This document shows positions 1-6,321 of a DNA stretch of 8,099 nt, piece after piece. How positions within the stretch are numbered: position 1 is the stretch's first letter; the number at the start of each line of letters is the position of its first letter. A program made the position numbers and the translations under genes. Where the stretch lies: NCBI GenBank assembly GCA_015487905.1, contig WFOX01000229.1, positions 1 to 8,099 of the forward strand. The letters are read 5' to 3'. The stretch comes from Mariprofundales bacterium (GTDB lineage Bacteria > Pseudomonadota > Zetaproteobacteria > Mariprofundales > S012-25). Below the pieces are notes generated by a model. It searched no databases, was not told where the DNA came from, and saw only the letters and a list, made by a program, of their open reading frames with translations.

Positions 1-99
1 GGTGCGACCGCCCACGCGCAAATATTGCTTGGGCACCCGCGCGCCCATGCGCGCGCCTTTGCCGGCGGCCAGCAAAATGCAAGCAAAGCGCGCAGCCAT
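1..99 (-). CDS. ispD: 2-C-methyl-D-erythritol 4-phosphate cytidylyltransferase, N-terminal part (cut by window edge)
   Basis: IspD transfers CMP from CTP to 2-C-methyl-D-erythritol 4-phosphate, the third step of the MEP isoprenoid pathway, in the cytoplasm. Only the first 33 codons are visible, read leftwards from an ATG at 99-97 and open to the window edge. The peptide contains ILLAAGKGARMG (residues 8-19) followed by VPKQYL (22-27). This is the glycine-rich CTP-binding loop and the PKQYL motif typical of the IspD N-terminus; the loop is shared with other nucleotidyltransferases, but the PKQYL part favours IspD. The ATG places the motif at the usual distance from the start. No clear Shine-Dalgarno precedes it, and an in-frame TTG lies at 126-124. 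The gene diverges from the M23 peptidase gene. Inference rests on a short stretch, so a related cytidylyltransferase is possible but less likely. Confidence 0.85.
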   Translation of the reverse strand, partial: MAARFACILLAAGKGARMGARVPKQYLRVGGRT

Positions 100-171
100 G
101 CGGGCAAGATGGCAATGGGCGCCCAAGCACGCAAGGCGTTGGCTGAAAAACGCGGCCACACCCAAGCTTGT

Positions 172-200
172 TTGAGTAGTGCTTGCGCATGTGCTAGAAA
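172..200 (+). promoter_or_regulatory. Possible promoter for the M23 peptidase gene
   Basis: TTGAGT (172-177) and TAGAAA (195-200) are separated by 17 bases and each match the sigma-70 consensus at 4 of 6 positions. The -10-like box ends only 6 bases before the ATG at 207, so a transcript from it would start at or next to the start codon. The rest of the 107-base ispD/M23 divergent spacer (100-206) shows no convincing reverse promoter or operator. The assignment is by eye and weak. Confidence 0.25.
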
Positions 201-206
201 GCGCCC

Positions 207-1166
207 ATGATGACTCGCAAAACGCGCAAATGGACATTGATGCTCGTGCCCGAAGAAGGGCGCGTGCGTTACATGGCCATTTCGCGCGGGCGCATGTTCG
301 CTTGTCTTGTGGGCGGGGTGGCGGCTGCGTTCGCGCTTGGCGCCGTGATCGGCTGGAAGGCGGCGGGCGCGCCCGCCGTATGGAGGCTCGTTGCGGACGT
401 GCACTCGCTTGCAAAGGCCAAAGCACAGGCGGAGGCGCGGGCGGCACAACTAGAAGAGGCGCTGCGCAGCGAGCGCGCGAAGCGCGCCGTGCTTGCCGAA
501 GAGATCGGCACGATGCAGGCGCAGCTTGCGCGGTTAGGCGAGCTTGGCAAGCGACTAGTGACCACCGCCAAGCTAGATGCGCGCACATTTGATCTGGATG
601 TGGCACCGGCATTCGGCGGCCCCTCGGCGCCGGCACCGCGCGCGCGCGTGCCTTCGTTGGACGCTTGGATGGAAGCGCTCACCGAGCGGGCACGACGCTT
701 GGATGCTGAGCTCACGATGCTGGATGCGATGCTGATGCAAGAGCAATCGCAAGAAGAAGCGCGCCCGCATCTGTGGCCCACGGAAGGCGGCTGGGTGAGT
801 TCGGGCTTCGGCGTGCGCGTGGATCCGTTCACTGGCACGCCTGCGATCCATCGCGGCGTGGACATCGCCAACCGCCCTGGTGCACCTGTCTATGCCGCAA
901 GCCGCGGCGTGGTCGTCTTTGCAGGGCCGATGAAGGATTTTGGGCAAATGGTGGAAATCCTCCACGGCTATGGCTATCGCACGCGCTATGGACACCTTTC
1001 GCAGGTGCTCGTGCGCCCGGGCGACATCGTGGAAGAAGGGCAAATCATCGGCCGTATTGGCTCTACGGGCCGTTCCACCGGCCCGCACCTGCACTATGAA
1101 GTGCATCGCTACGGGAAAGCGTTGGATCCGAAAAGCTTTCTTCCCGTCGTCAGCAAAGGCACCTGA
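207..1166 (+). CDS. Membrane-anchored M23 (LytM/lysostaphin-type) metallopeptidase with coiled coil
   Basis: Predicted zinc peptidase of family M23 acting on peptidoglycan cross-links, or activating other hydrolases, outside the cytoplasmic membrane. The 319 residues comprise a basic N-terminus, one hydrophobic segment at about 31-50 (membrane anchor or uncleaved signal), a long Ala/Glu/Lys/Arg-rich coiled coil at about 60-125, a linker, and the M23 domain from about 195 to the end. The zinc ligands of the family are present: H215 and D219 (HRGVD) and H296 of the HLH motif (294-296); H263 in the GHLS motif is the expected catalytic histidine. An intact set argues for a true hydrolase rather than an EnvC/NlpD-like inactive activator. 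Two ATG codons are adjacent (207 and 210) and either could be used. It stands alone between ispD (divergent) and the amr genes, 57 bases downstream. Substrate and partner are unknown. Confidence 0.9.
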   Translation: MMTRKTRKWTLMLVPEEGRVRYMAISRGRMFACLVGGVAAAFALGAVIGWKAAGAPAVWRLVADVHSLAKAKAQAEARAAQLEEALRSERAKRAVLAEEIGTMQAQLARLGELGKRLVTTAKLDARTFDLDVAPAFGGPSAPAPRARVPSLDAWMEALTERARRLDAELTMLDAMLMQEQSQEEARPHLWPTEGGWVSSGFGVRVDPFTGTPAIHRGVDIANRPGAPVYAASRGVVVFAGPMKDFGQMVEILHGYGYRTRYGHLSQVLVRPGDIVEEGQIIGRIGSTGRSTGPHLHYEVHRYGKALDPKSFLPVVSKGT

Positions 1167-1175
1167 GAACGCGGC

Positions 1176-1204
1176 TGGAAAGCGCGCACGCGCGCATCTA
1201 TAAA
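1176..1204 (+). promoter_or_regulatory. Candidate promoter for the amr cassette
   Basis: TGGAAA (1176-1181, 4 of 6) and TATAAA (1199-1204, 5 of 6) are 17 bases apart in the 57-base gap between the M23 gene and amrB. A start about 7 bases downstream would give a leader of only about 13 bases carrying the Shine-Dalgarno. The spacer contains a perfect GC inverted repeat (1182-1195). Confidence 0.4.
1182..1195. repeat. Short GC inverted repeat inside the promoter spacer
   Basis: GCGCG (1182-1186) and CGCGC (1191-1195) form a perfect 5-base-pair stem around a 4-base loop. No T-run follows on the plus strand, so it is not a canonical intrinsic terminator for the M23 gene. Such alternating GC words are common throughout this window, so it may be chance. 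Confidence 0.25.
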
Positions 1205-1211
1205 AACAACA

Positions 1212-1218
1212 CGGAGGA
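1212..1218 (+). promoter_or_regulatory. Strong Shine-Dalgarno of amrB
   Basis: CGGAGGA carries a full GGAGG core (1213-1217) 6 bases before the ATG at 1224. It fixes the amrB start and is one of only two strong Shine-Dalgarno sites in the window; the other is in front of gatC. Both sites head a proposed transcription unit. Confidence 0.75.
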
Positions 1219-1223
1219 TTCAA

Positions 1224-2018
1224 ATGCGCGTGCGCAGGGAAGCGGTGGCTGGTTATTTCTATCCCGCCTCGCGCCATGAGCTTGCGCGCATGGTGGATGG
1301 TTTTCTACACGCCGCCGAAGCCACCGGCGATACTCCGCCTGCGGCGCTGATCGCACCGCATGCGGGCTATGTGTATTCAGGACCCACGGCCGGTGTCGCC
1401 TATCGGCAATGGCAAGGGCGCTCGTTTCGGCGCATCGTGCTGCTGGGCCCGCCCCACCGCGTTTATGTGGCGGGGCTGGGGCTTTCCTCGGCCGCGTGGT
1501 GGCAAACGCCGCTTGGACGCGTGCCCGTGGATCAAACGGCCATGCAAACTCTGGCCGAGCACCCGCTTGCGGCTTGGCGTGATGATGCGCATGCGCCCGA
1601 ACATTCGCTGGAGGTGCAGCTTCCGTTTTTGCAGCGCGCGCTTGCCGGTGAGTTCGCCATTGTGCCTGTGCTCGTCGGGGAAGCTGCGCCTCAAGCCGTC
1701 GCAGAGGCGCTTGCCCTCGTAGCCGAGGATCCGGAGACGGCCATCGTGATCAGCAGCGATCTATCCCACTACCTCCCCTACGAGGCTGCGCGGGCCAAGG
1801 ATGAGCAAACGCTTGCGCGGATCACTTCGCTTACGCCTGCGATTGATTGGGACGAGGCCTGTGGTGCGGGCGGCATCAACGGCTTGCTTGCCTATGCGCG
1901 CGCACATGGCTGGCAAGCGCGGCTTTTGGACTATCGCAACTCAGGCGACACCGCAGGGGATCGGTTGCGCGTCGTCGGCTACGGGGCCGTGGGGTTTTGG
2001 CATGAAGCTTCCGCCTGA
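1224..2018 (+). CDS. amrB: AmmeMemoRadiSam system protein B (MEMO1 family)
   Basis: A 264-residue MEMO-family protein, structurally related to LigB-type extradiol dioxygenases. Visible family signatures are PHAGYVYSGP (45-54), GPPH (75-78), EHSLEVQLPF (126-135) and SSDLSHY (177-183). The metal-binding residues known from human MEMO1 (His49, His81, Cys244) correspond to H46, H78 and C213 here, so a metal site is probably intact. Human MEMO1 has been linked to copper and iron binding, but the bacterial protein has no settled function. Length matches the family. The ATG at 1224 follows a strong Shine-Dalgarno. The gene overlaps amrA by 17 bases, which suggests translational coupling within a three-gene cassette. 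The protein is presumably cytoplasmic, with no signal or membrane segment seen. Confidence 0.93.
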   Translation: MRVRREAVAGYFYPASRHELARMVDGFLHAAEATGDTPPAALIAPHAGYVYSGPTAGVAYRQWQGRSFRRIVLLGPPHRVYVAGLGLSSAAWWQTPLGRVPVDQTAMQTLAEHPLAAWRDDAHAPEHSLEVQLPFLQRALAGEFAIVPVLVGEAAPQAVAEALALVAEDPETAIVISSDLSHYLPYEAARAKDEQTLARITSLTPAIDWDEACGAGGINGLLAYARAHGWQARLLDYRNSGDTAGDRLRVVGYGAVGFWHEASA

Positions 2019-2574
2019 AGCAGGCAACACGCTTGTGGCCATCGCGCGCGCGGCCATAGAACATGCGCTTGGCATGCGTCGCAGGCCGCCCCTTACGCAA
2101 GGCGCGGCGTGGTTGGAAAACGAAGGGGCAAGCTTCGTCACTTTGCGCACGCGCAAGGGCGCGTTGTGCGGCTGCATCGGGTCGCTGTGGCCGCGAAGGC
2201 CGCTGGGAGAAGATGTGGCCGAAAACGCCGTGGCTGCCGCCTTGCGCGATCCGCGCTTCGCACCGCTTACGCCGGATGAGCTTGCCGATGTGCGCATAGA
2301 GGTTTCGGTGCTCGGCAAGCCTGAACCGATAGAACACGGCGGCAGCGAAGAGGCTTTGCTCGCCGCAATCCAGCCTTACAAGGACGGGATCATTTTGGAG
2401 TGGGGGGCGCATCGCGCCACATTTTTGCCGCAGGTGTGGCATGAGATCCCTGATCCCCGCGCGTTTTTGGCGGCTCTGAAACGCAAAGCGGGGCTTTCTT
2501 CCGACTTTTGGGCGCCCGATGTGCGCATCTGGCGCTATCATGTGCAAAAGTTTGAAGAGCGCGATGATTCCTGA
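2002..2574 (+). CDS. amrA: AmmeMemoRadiSam system protein A (AMMECR1 domain)
   Basis: A 190-residue AMMECR1-domain protein, about the usual length of bacterial stand-alone members. Diagnostic motifs are GCIGS (57-61; Cys58 belongs to the conserved family motif), DPRFAPLT (83-90), VSVL (101-104) and ATFLPQVW near residue 150. The frame is open from further upstream, but the ATG at 2002 puts the N-terminal helix and GCIG motif where they belong, and an earlier start would run deep into amrB. The start lies inside the end of amrB (17-base overlap) and the stop lies inside the beginning of amrS (11-base overlap). The biochemical role is unknown; co-occurrence with MEMO and the radical SAM enzyme defines the named system. 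Human AMMECR1 is a disease-linked homologue, which does not reveal the bacterial function. Confidence 0.93.
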   Translation: MKLPPEAGNTLVAIARAAIEHALGMRRRPPLTQGAAWLENEGASFVTLRTRKGALCGCIGSLWPRRPLGEDVAENAVAAALRDPRFAPLTPDELADVRIEVSVLGKPEPIEHGGSEEALLAAIQPYKDGIILEWGAHRATFLPQVWHEIPDPRAFLAALKRKAGLSSDFWAPDVRIWRYHVQKFEERDDS

Positions 2575-3643
2575 ATCCAAGCATCCCGCGCGCTATTGGC
2601 GTTTGCTCGCCAACGGGAAGATAGAGTGCACGCTGTGCCCGCGCAGGTGCCAGCTCGCCGAGGGGCAAAGGGGCCTGTGCTTCGTGCGCAAGCGCGAAGG
2701 CGGGCGCATGATCCTCACCACCTACGGGCGCTCGTCAGGGTTTTGCATTGATCCGATTGAGAAAAAGCCGCTCAATCACTTTTATCCGGGCACGAGCGTG
2801 CTGTCCTTCGGCACAGCCGGTTGCAATCTCGCGTGCAAGTTCTGCCAGAACTGGGACATCTCCAAGGCGCGCGCGCAGGATCGGCTGATGGATGCGGCAA
2901 GCCCTGAGACCATTGCGGCGGCCGCGGCCCGCTATGGCTGTCAATCCGTGGCCTTCACCTACAACGATCCCGTGATTTTCTTTGAATACGCGCTGGATAC
3001 GGCAAGGGCTTGCCATGCACGCGGCATCCAAACCGTGGCCGTCACCGCCGGCTACATTGAGCCTGAGCCTGCGCGTGAGTTCTTTGCCGTCATGGATGCG
3101 GCCAATGTGGATCTCAAGGCGTTTACCGAGCGCTTCTATCGCAAGCTTTGTGCAGGCAAGCTTGCGCCGGTGCTGGACACCTTGCGCTTCATCCGCCACG
3201 AAACGAACTGCTGGCTTGAGATCACCACGCTGCTGATCCCGGGCTGGAACGATGATCCCGAGGAGATCAAGGCCATGTGCCGCTGGATCGTGGAGGAGCT
3301 CGGGCCGGATGTGCCCTTGCACTTCACAGCCTTTCACCCGGATTGGAAGATGCTAGACACCCCGCCCACGCCTCCTGAGACTCTACGCCGCGCGCGCGCA
3401 ATCGCGCTGGATGTGGGCATGCACTTCGTTTATACGGGCAATGTGCATGATCCCGAGGGGCAAACGACCTATTGCCCCTCGTGTCAAAAGCCCGTGATCG
3501 TGCGCGACTGGTATGCGATATACGCATACGAGTTGGACGCCGAAGGCCGATGCCGCCATTGCGGCACGGCGATCCCCGGGCGCTTTGGCGCGCGCGCAGG
3601 CAACTGGGGACCGCGGCGCATGCCCGTGCGCCTGTCCGCTTGA
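2564..3643 (+). CDS. amrS: AmmeMemoRadiSam system radical SAM enzyme
   Basis: A 359-residue radical SAM protein related to pyruvate formate-lyase activating enzymes. The CX3CX2C motif that binds the SAM [4Fe-4S] cluster is C87, C91, C94, inside a GCNLACKFCQNW context. It also has an N-terminal cysteine cluster (C22, C25, C29, C39) and a C-terminal zinc-ribbon- or rubredoxin-like pair, C304/C307 and C330/C333, as usual for this family. It presumably reductively cleaves SAM to make a 5'-deoxyadenosyl radical; the substrate is unknown. In-frame ATG codons exist at 2540 and 2564. I chose 2564 because a GAAGAG purine run precedes it, the overlap with amrA is then only 11 bases, and the N-terminal PARYW...C...C layout starts there. 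A gap of 36 bases separates it from the next gene. Confidence 0.92.
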   Translation: MIPESKHPARYWRLLANGKIECTLCPRRCQLAEGQRGLCFVRKREGGRMILTTYGRSSGFCIDPIEKKPLNHFYPGTSVLSFGTAGCNLACKFCQNWDISKARAQDRLMDAASPETIAAAAARYGCQSVAFTYNDPVIFFEYALDTARACHARGIQTVAVTAGYIEPEPAREFFAVMDAANVDLKAFTERFYRKLCAGKLAPVLDTLRFIRHETNCWLEITTLLIPGWNDDPEEIKAMCRWIVEELGPDVPLHFTAFHPDWKMLDTPPTPPETLRRARAIALDVGMHFVYTGNVHDPEGQTTYCPSCQKPVIVRDWYAIYAYELDAEGRCRHCGTAIPGRFGARAGNWGPRRMPVRLSA

Positions 3644-3665
3644 TGCATCGCGCTTCGCTGTGCTT

Positions 3666-3677
3666 TAGGCTTCTTGC
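3666..3677 (+). repeat. 12-base element TAGGCTTCnTGC, copy 1
   Basis: TAGGCTTCTTGC occurs in the 36-base gap between amrS and the small gene, ending 2 bases before the ATG at 3680. A copy differing at one position lies upstream of gatC (7075-7086). Both copies sit in short intergenic gaps, so they may be promoter -10 regions (TANNNT) or a shared regulatory site. No good -35 box is seen at 15-19 bases upstream of this copy. Chance similarity cannot be excluded. Confidence 0.3.
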
Positions 3678-3679
3678 CG

Positions 3680-3970
3680 ATGGTGAAACTTGCGCGCCAT
3701 GCCGCGCTGGAGCTTTTGCGCCGCGCCGCCATAGAACGCGAGGGATGGATCGCCGAAGAAGCGGGCGTGCTTGCGCGTCTGTGCAGCGCGCACGATCCCA
3801 AGCGCTGTGCGCGTTGGCAAATCGGCGGCGATCCAAGCGCGGAAGAGGGAGCCGAGATCGTGCTTGTTGTGGATCCCAGCGAAAAAGGGCGGCTCGTGGT
3901 GCAAGCGTGGCGTCGCACGGAAAAGGGCTGGGCGCGCGAAGAAACCGAGCTCGTGGAGGACGCATTCTGA
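3680..3970 (+). CDS. Small conserved-looking hypothetical protein between amrS and hemA
   Basis: A 96-residue protein that I do not recognise. From an ATG at 3680 it reads as an amphipathic, Ala/Arg/Glu-rich helical N-terminal half (about 1-38) and a strand-rich second half (IVLVVDP near 61-67, then RLVVQAW), ending in an acidic tail. There is no signal peptide, membrane segment or metal motif; the two cysteines (C35, C44) are not arranged as a known site. An in-frame TTG at 3674 is an alternative start. It is probably real: codon use matches its neighbours, including ATA before GAA, and its TGA ends one base before the hemA ATG, a typical coupling arrangement. It could be a helper or regulator of hemA, or belong with the amr genes; neither can be shown from sequence. 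Annotation by homology search is needed to decide whether a family exists. Confidence 0.62.
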   Translation: MVKLARHAALELLRRAAIEREGWIAEEAGVLARLCSAHDPKRCARWQIGGDPSAEEGAEIVLVVDPSEKGRLVVQAWRRTEKGWAREETELVEDAF

Positions 3971-3971
3971 A

Positions 3972-5279
3972 ATGCGCCTTTGCTGCGTAGGGCTCAATCA
4001 CAAGACCGCACCGATTGAGGTGCGTGAACGCGCGGCTGTGCCGCAAGACGCCGCAAAGGCCGAGCTTGCCCAGATGCTTGCGCAGCCGCCCGTGCGCGAG
4101 GCGGTGCTGCTTTCCACCTGTAATCGCGTAGAGTGGATGGTTGCAACCCACGCGCCCGAAGAGGCTGCAAGCGCCTTGCATGCATGGTTCGCCGAAAAAG
4201 CAGGCAAGCCAGTTGCCCAGATTCTTCCGCATCTTTACACGCAGCACGACGAAGAAGCCGTCGTGCATCTCTTTGAAGTCGCCTCAGGCTTGGATTCGCT
4301 CGTGCTTGGCGAGCCGCAAATCCTCGGCCAAGTCAAGGCGGCCTATGAAGCGGCTTGTCAGGCGCAATCCGTGGGCCATGTGTTGCATCGGCTGTATCAG
4401 ACCGCCTTTGCGGCCGCCAAGCGCGCGCGCAGCGAAACGGACATCGGCAAGCATCCCGTAAGTGTGGCTTCCTGTGCCGTGGATCTTGCCAAGCGCATGT
4501 TCGGAACGCTCGCCGGCAAGATCGTCCTGCTCGTCGGTGCAGGCGAAATGGCCGAGCTTGCCGCCACCCACCTGCAAGCAGCCGGTGTTGCTGAGATCTG
4601 GATCGCCAATCGCACGCTTGCGCGCGCGGAAGCGCTTGCGCGTCGCTTCCAAGGCCATGCGCTTGCGCTTGCCGAGTTGGAGCGCTACTTGGACGGTGCC
4701 GACATCGTGATCGCGAGCACGGGCGCCGCCCACTATGTGATCACGCCCGAGATCGTCCAAAAAGCCCAAGCGCGCCGCGAAGCGGGGCGGCCCTTGTTCA
4801 TCATTGACATTGCAGCGCCGCGCGATGTGGATCCACGCGTGGCGGAGTTGGACGATGTGTATGTCTTTGACATTGATGACCTTGAGCAAGTGGTGAGCTC
4901 CAACCGCCGCGCGCGCGAGGCCGCCGCCGAGCAAGCGCGTACGCTGCTGCACGAGGAAGCGCGCCACTTCGTGCGGTGGCTCAAGAGCCTGGAGGCCGTG
5001 CCCATCATCCGCGCGTTGCAAATGCGCATGCAACAAGCGCTGGACGCCGAGCTTGCCCGCGCGAAATACCTGCGCGGATTGGATGAAGAAGCACAGGCCG
5101 CGGCGCGCCGCTTCGGCGAGGCGGCGATGAAGAAGCTTTTGCACCCCGTGTTCGTCTCCCTCAAGCACCTTCCTGAGGACATGGAAGGGGATCTGCTTTT
5201 GGGCGCCGCAGCCAAGCTTTTTGGCATGGAAGAGCAAACGGATGCCAAGCACACAGATTCCCGAGCGCACAAAGGCTGA
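3972..5279 (+). CDS. hemA: Glutamyl-tRNA reductase
   Basis: NADPH-dependent reduction of Glu-tRNA(Glu) to glutamate-1-semialdehyde, the first committed step of C5-pathway tetrapyrrole synthesis. The 435 residues carry the family landmarks in order: GLNHKTAPIEVRE (7-19), catalytic C50 in STCNR (48-52), the GLDSLVLGEPQILGQ signature around 108-122, the Rossmann glycine motif LVGAGEMAE (from about 187) and a helical C-terminal dimerisation region ending beyond the KKLLHP motif. The frame is open upstream of 3972, but that ATG gives the canonical N-terminus and lies one base after the small gene's stop. Presence of this enzyme argues against an ALA-synthase (alphaproteobacterial-type) haem pathway. 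The 3' end overlaps prfA by 38 bases, an unusually long overlap that supports co-translation. Confidence 0.97.
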   Translation: MRLCCVGLNHKTAPIEVRERAAVPQDAAKAELAQMLAQPPVREAVLLSTCNRVEWMVATHAPEEAASALHAWFAEKAGKPVAQILPHLYTQHDEEAVVHLFEVASGLDSLVLGEPQILGQVKAAYEAACQAQSVGHVLHRLYQTAFAAAKRARSETDIGKHPVSVASCAVDLAKRMFGTLAGKIVLLVGAGEMAELAATHLQAAGVAEIWIANRTLARAEALARRFQGHALALAELERYLDGADIVIASTGAAHYVITPEIVQKAQARREAGRPLFIIDIAAPRDVDPRVAELDDVYVFDIDDLEQVVSSNRRAREAAAEQARTLLHEEARHFVRWLKSLEAVPIIRALQMRMQQALDAELARAKYLRGLDEEAQAAARRFGEAAMKKLLHPVFVSLKHLPEDMEGDLLLGAAAKLFGMEEQTDAKHTDSRAHKG

Positions 5280-6321
5280 AGCGATCCTTGCGCGTCGCAA
5301 CGAGCTTGCCGCGCGCATGGCCCAAGCGGCGGGCAGCCGCGAATATGCGGATCTCGCGCGCGAATACGCCGAGCTGGAAGAGGTGGCCGCAGCCGCAGAA
5401 GAGCTCGTGCGCCTTGCGCGCGAGTTGGAAGAAGCCGAGGCATTGGCTTCTGAGGCCGATCCCGAGCTTGCGGCACTTGCGCGCGAGGAGGCGGCCGCGC
5501 TTGTTGGGCGCATGGAAAAGGCGCGCGAGCGCTTTCGTCGGCTGCTCGTGCGCGAAGACGAGGATCATGCGCGCAATGTGATTTTGGAAATCCGCGCAGG
5601 CGCAGGCGGCGAAGAGGCCGCTTTATTCGCAGCCGATCTCTTTCGCATGTATGCGCGCTATGCCGAGCGCAAGGGCTGGAAGCTGGAAGTGCTTTCCGTG
5701 CATGCGACGGGGCTGGGCGGCTACAAGGAAATCGTGGCGCGCATCGTGGGCAAGGGAGCGTTCGCGCGCTTGCGCTTTGAATCCGGTGTCCATCGCGTGC
5801 AGCGCGTGCCGGAAACAGAATCGGGCGGCCGCATCCACACCTCCACGGCCACGGTCGCGGTGCTGCCCGAGCCGGAAGAGGTGGAAGTGGAGATTCGGCC
5901 CGAGGATCTCCGCATTGAAACCTTCCGCGCCCAGGGCGCAGGCGGCCAGCATGTGAACAAAACCGAATCCGCCGTGCGCATCACGCACATCCCCACGGGC
6001 ATCGTCGTGCAATGCCAAAACGAGCGCAGCCAACATCAAAACAAGGCCACGGCGCTCAAGATGCTGCGCGCGCGGTTGTATCAGCGCATGCGGGAAGAAA
6101 AAGAGCGCGAACTTGCCGAAGCGCGTCGCGGCCAGATCGGCACGGGCGACCGCTCGGAGCGCATCCGCACCTACAACTTCCCCCAAGGGCGCGTGACCGA
6201 TCACCGCATCAAGCTCACCTTGCACCGCTTGAACGAGGTGCTGGACGGCGATCTGGACGAGATCGTAGATGCGCTTGCTGCGGCCGCGCGCGAGGCGGAG
6301 CTCGCCACCGCTTCGGCGTGA
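5242..6321 (+). CDS. prfA: Peptide chain release factor 1
   Basis: RF1 recognises UAA and UAG stop codons and triggers peptidyl-tRNA hydrolysis on the ribosome. The 359 residues match the usual length of about 360. The stop-codon-reading tripeptide is P190-E191-T192 in VPETES, the PxT form of RF1 rather than the SPF of RF2. The catalytic GGQ is at 234-236 (GAGGQHVNKT). The N-terminal 100 residues form the helical domain 1. The frame extends a little upstream to a TTG at 5221, but the ATG at 5242 with a GGAAGAG purine run (5228-5234) fits the family N-terminus. It starts inside hemA and ends in a 4-base GTGA overlap with tlyA. prmC, which encodes the GGQ methylase and often follows prfA, is not adjacent here. 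Confidence 0.97.
   Translation: MPSTQIPERTKAEAILARRNELAARMAQAAGSREYADLAREYAELEEVAAAAEELVRLARELEEAEALASEADPELAALAREEAAALVGRMEKARERFRRLLVREDEDHARNVILEIRAGAGGEEAALFAADLFRMYARYAERKGWKLEVLSVHATGLGGYKEIVARIVGKGAFARLRFESGVHRVQRVPETESGGRIHTSTATVAVLPEPEEVEVEIRPEDLRIETFRAQGAGGQHVNKTESAVRITHIPTGIVVQCQNERSQHQNKATALKMLRARLYQRMREEKERELAEARRGQIGTGDRSERIRTYNFPQGRVTDHRIKLTLHRLNEVLDGDLDEIVDALAAAAREAELATASA

Noticed and set aside
25..210. A 61-codon plus-strand open frame before the M23 gene
   Set aside because: It overlaps the ispD N-terminus encoded on the other strand, and its peptide is compositionally like a shadow frame.
1167..1223. Intrinsic terminator after the M23 gene
   Set aside because: There is a GC stem (1182-1195), but an A-rich stretch follows it on the plus strand, not a T-run.
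573..1277. Minus-strand open frame opposite the M23 gene
   Set aside because: The plus strand encodes the intact M23 catalytic residues. The antisense peptide looks like a low-complexity shadow.
1801..2001. Upstream extension of the amrA frame inside amrB
   Set aside because: It would add 67 residues with no AMMECR1 similarity. The ATG at 2002 gives the normal family length.
3324..4268. A 314-codon open frame on the minus strand opposite the end of amrS, the small gene and the start of hemA
   Set aside because: It crosses three plus-strand genes. Its Arg/Ala-rich composition is typical of an antisense shadow and it has no family motif.
4284..5513. A 409-codon open frame on the minus strand opposite hemA and the start of prfA
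   Set aside because: The plus strand carries unmistakable HemA and RF1 motifs here. Long antisense frames are expected in GC-rich coding DNA with few TTA/CTA/TCA codons, and the peptide shows no recognisable motif.
6012..6317. Upstream extension of the tlyA frame inside prfA
   Set aside because: The extra residues are not TlyA-like. The GTG at 6318 gives the canonical S4-domain N-terminus and a normal 4-base overlap.
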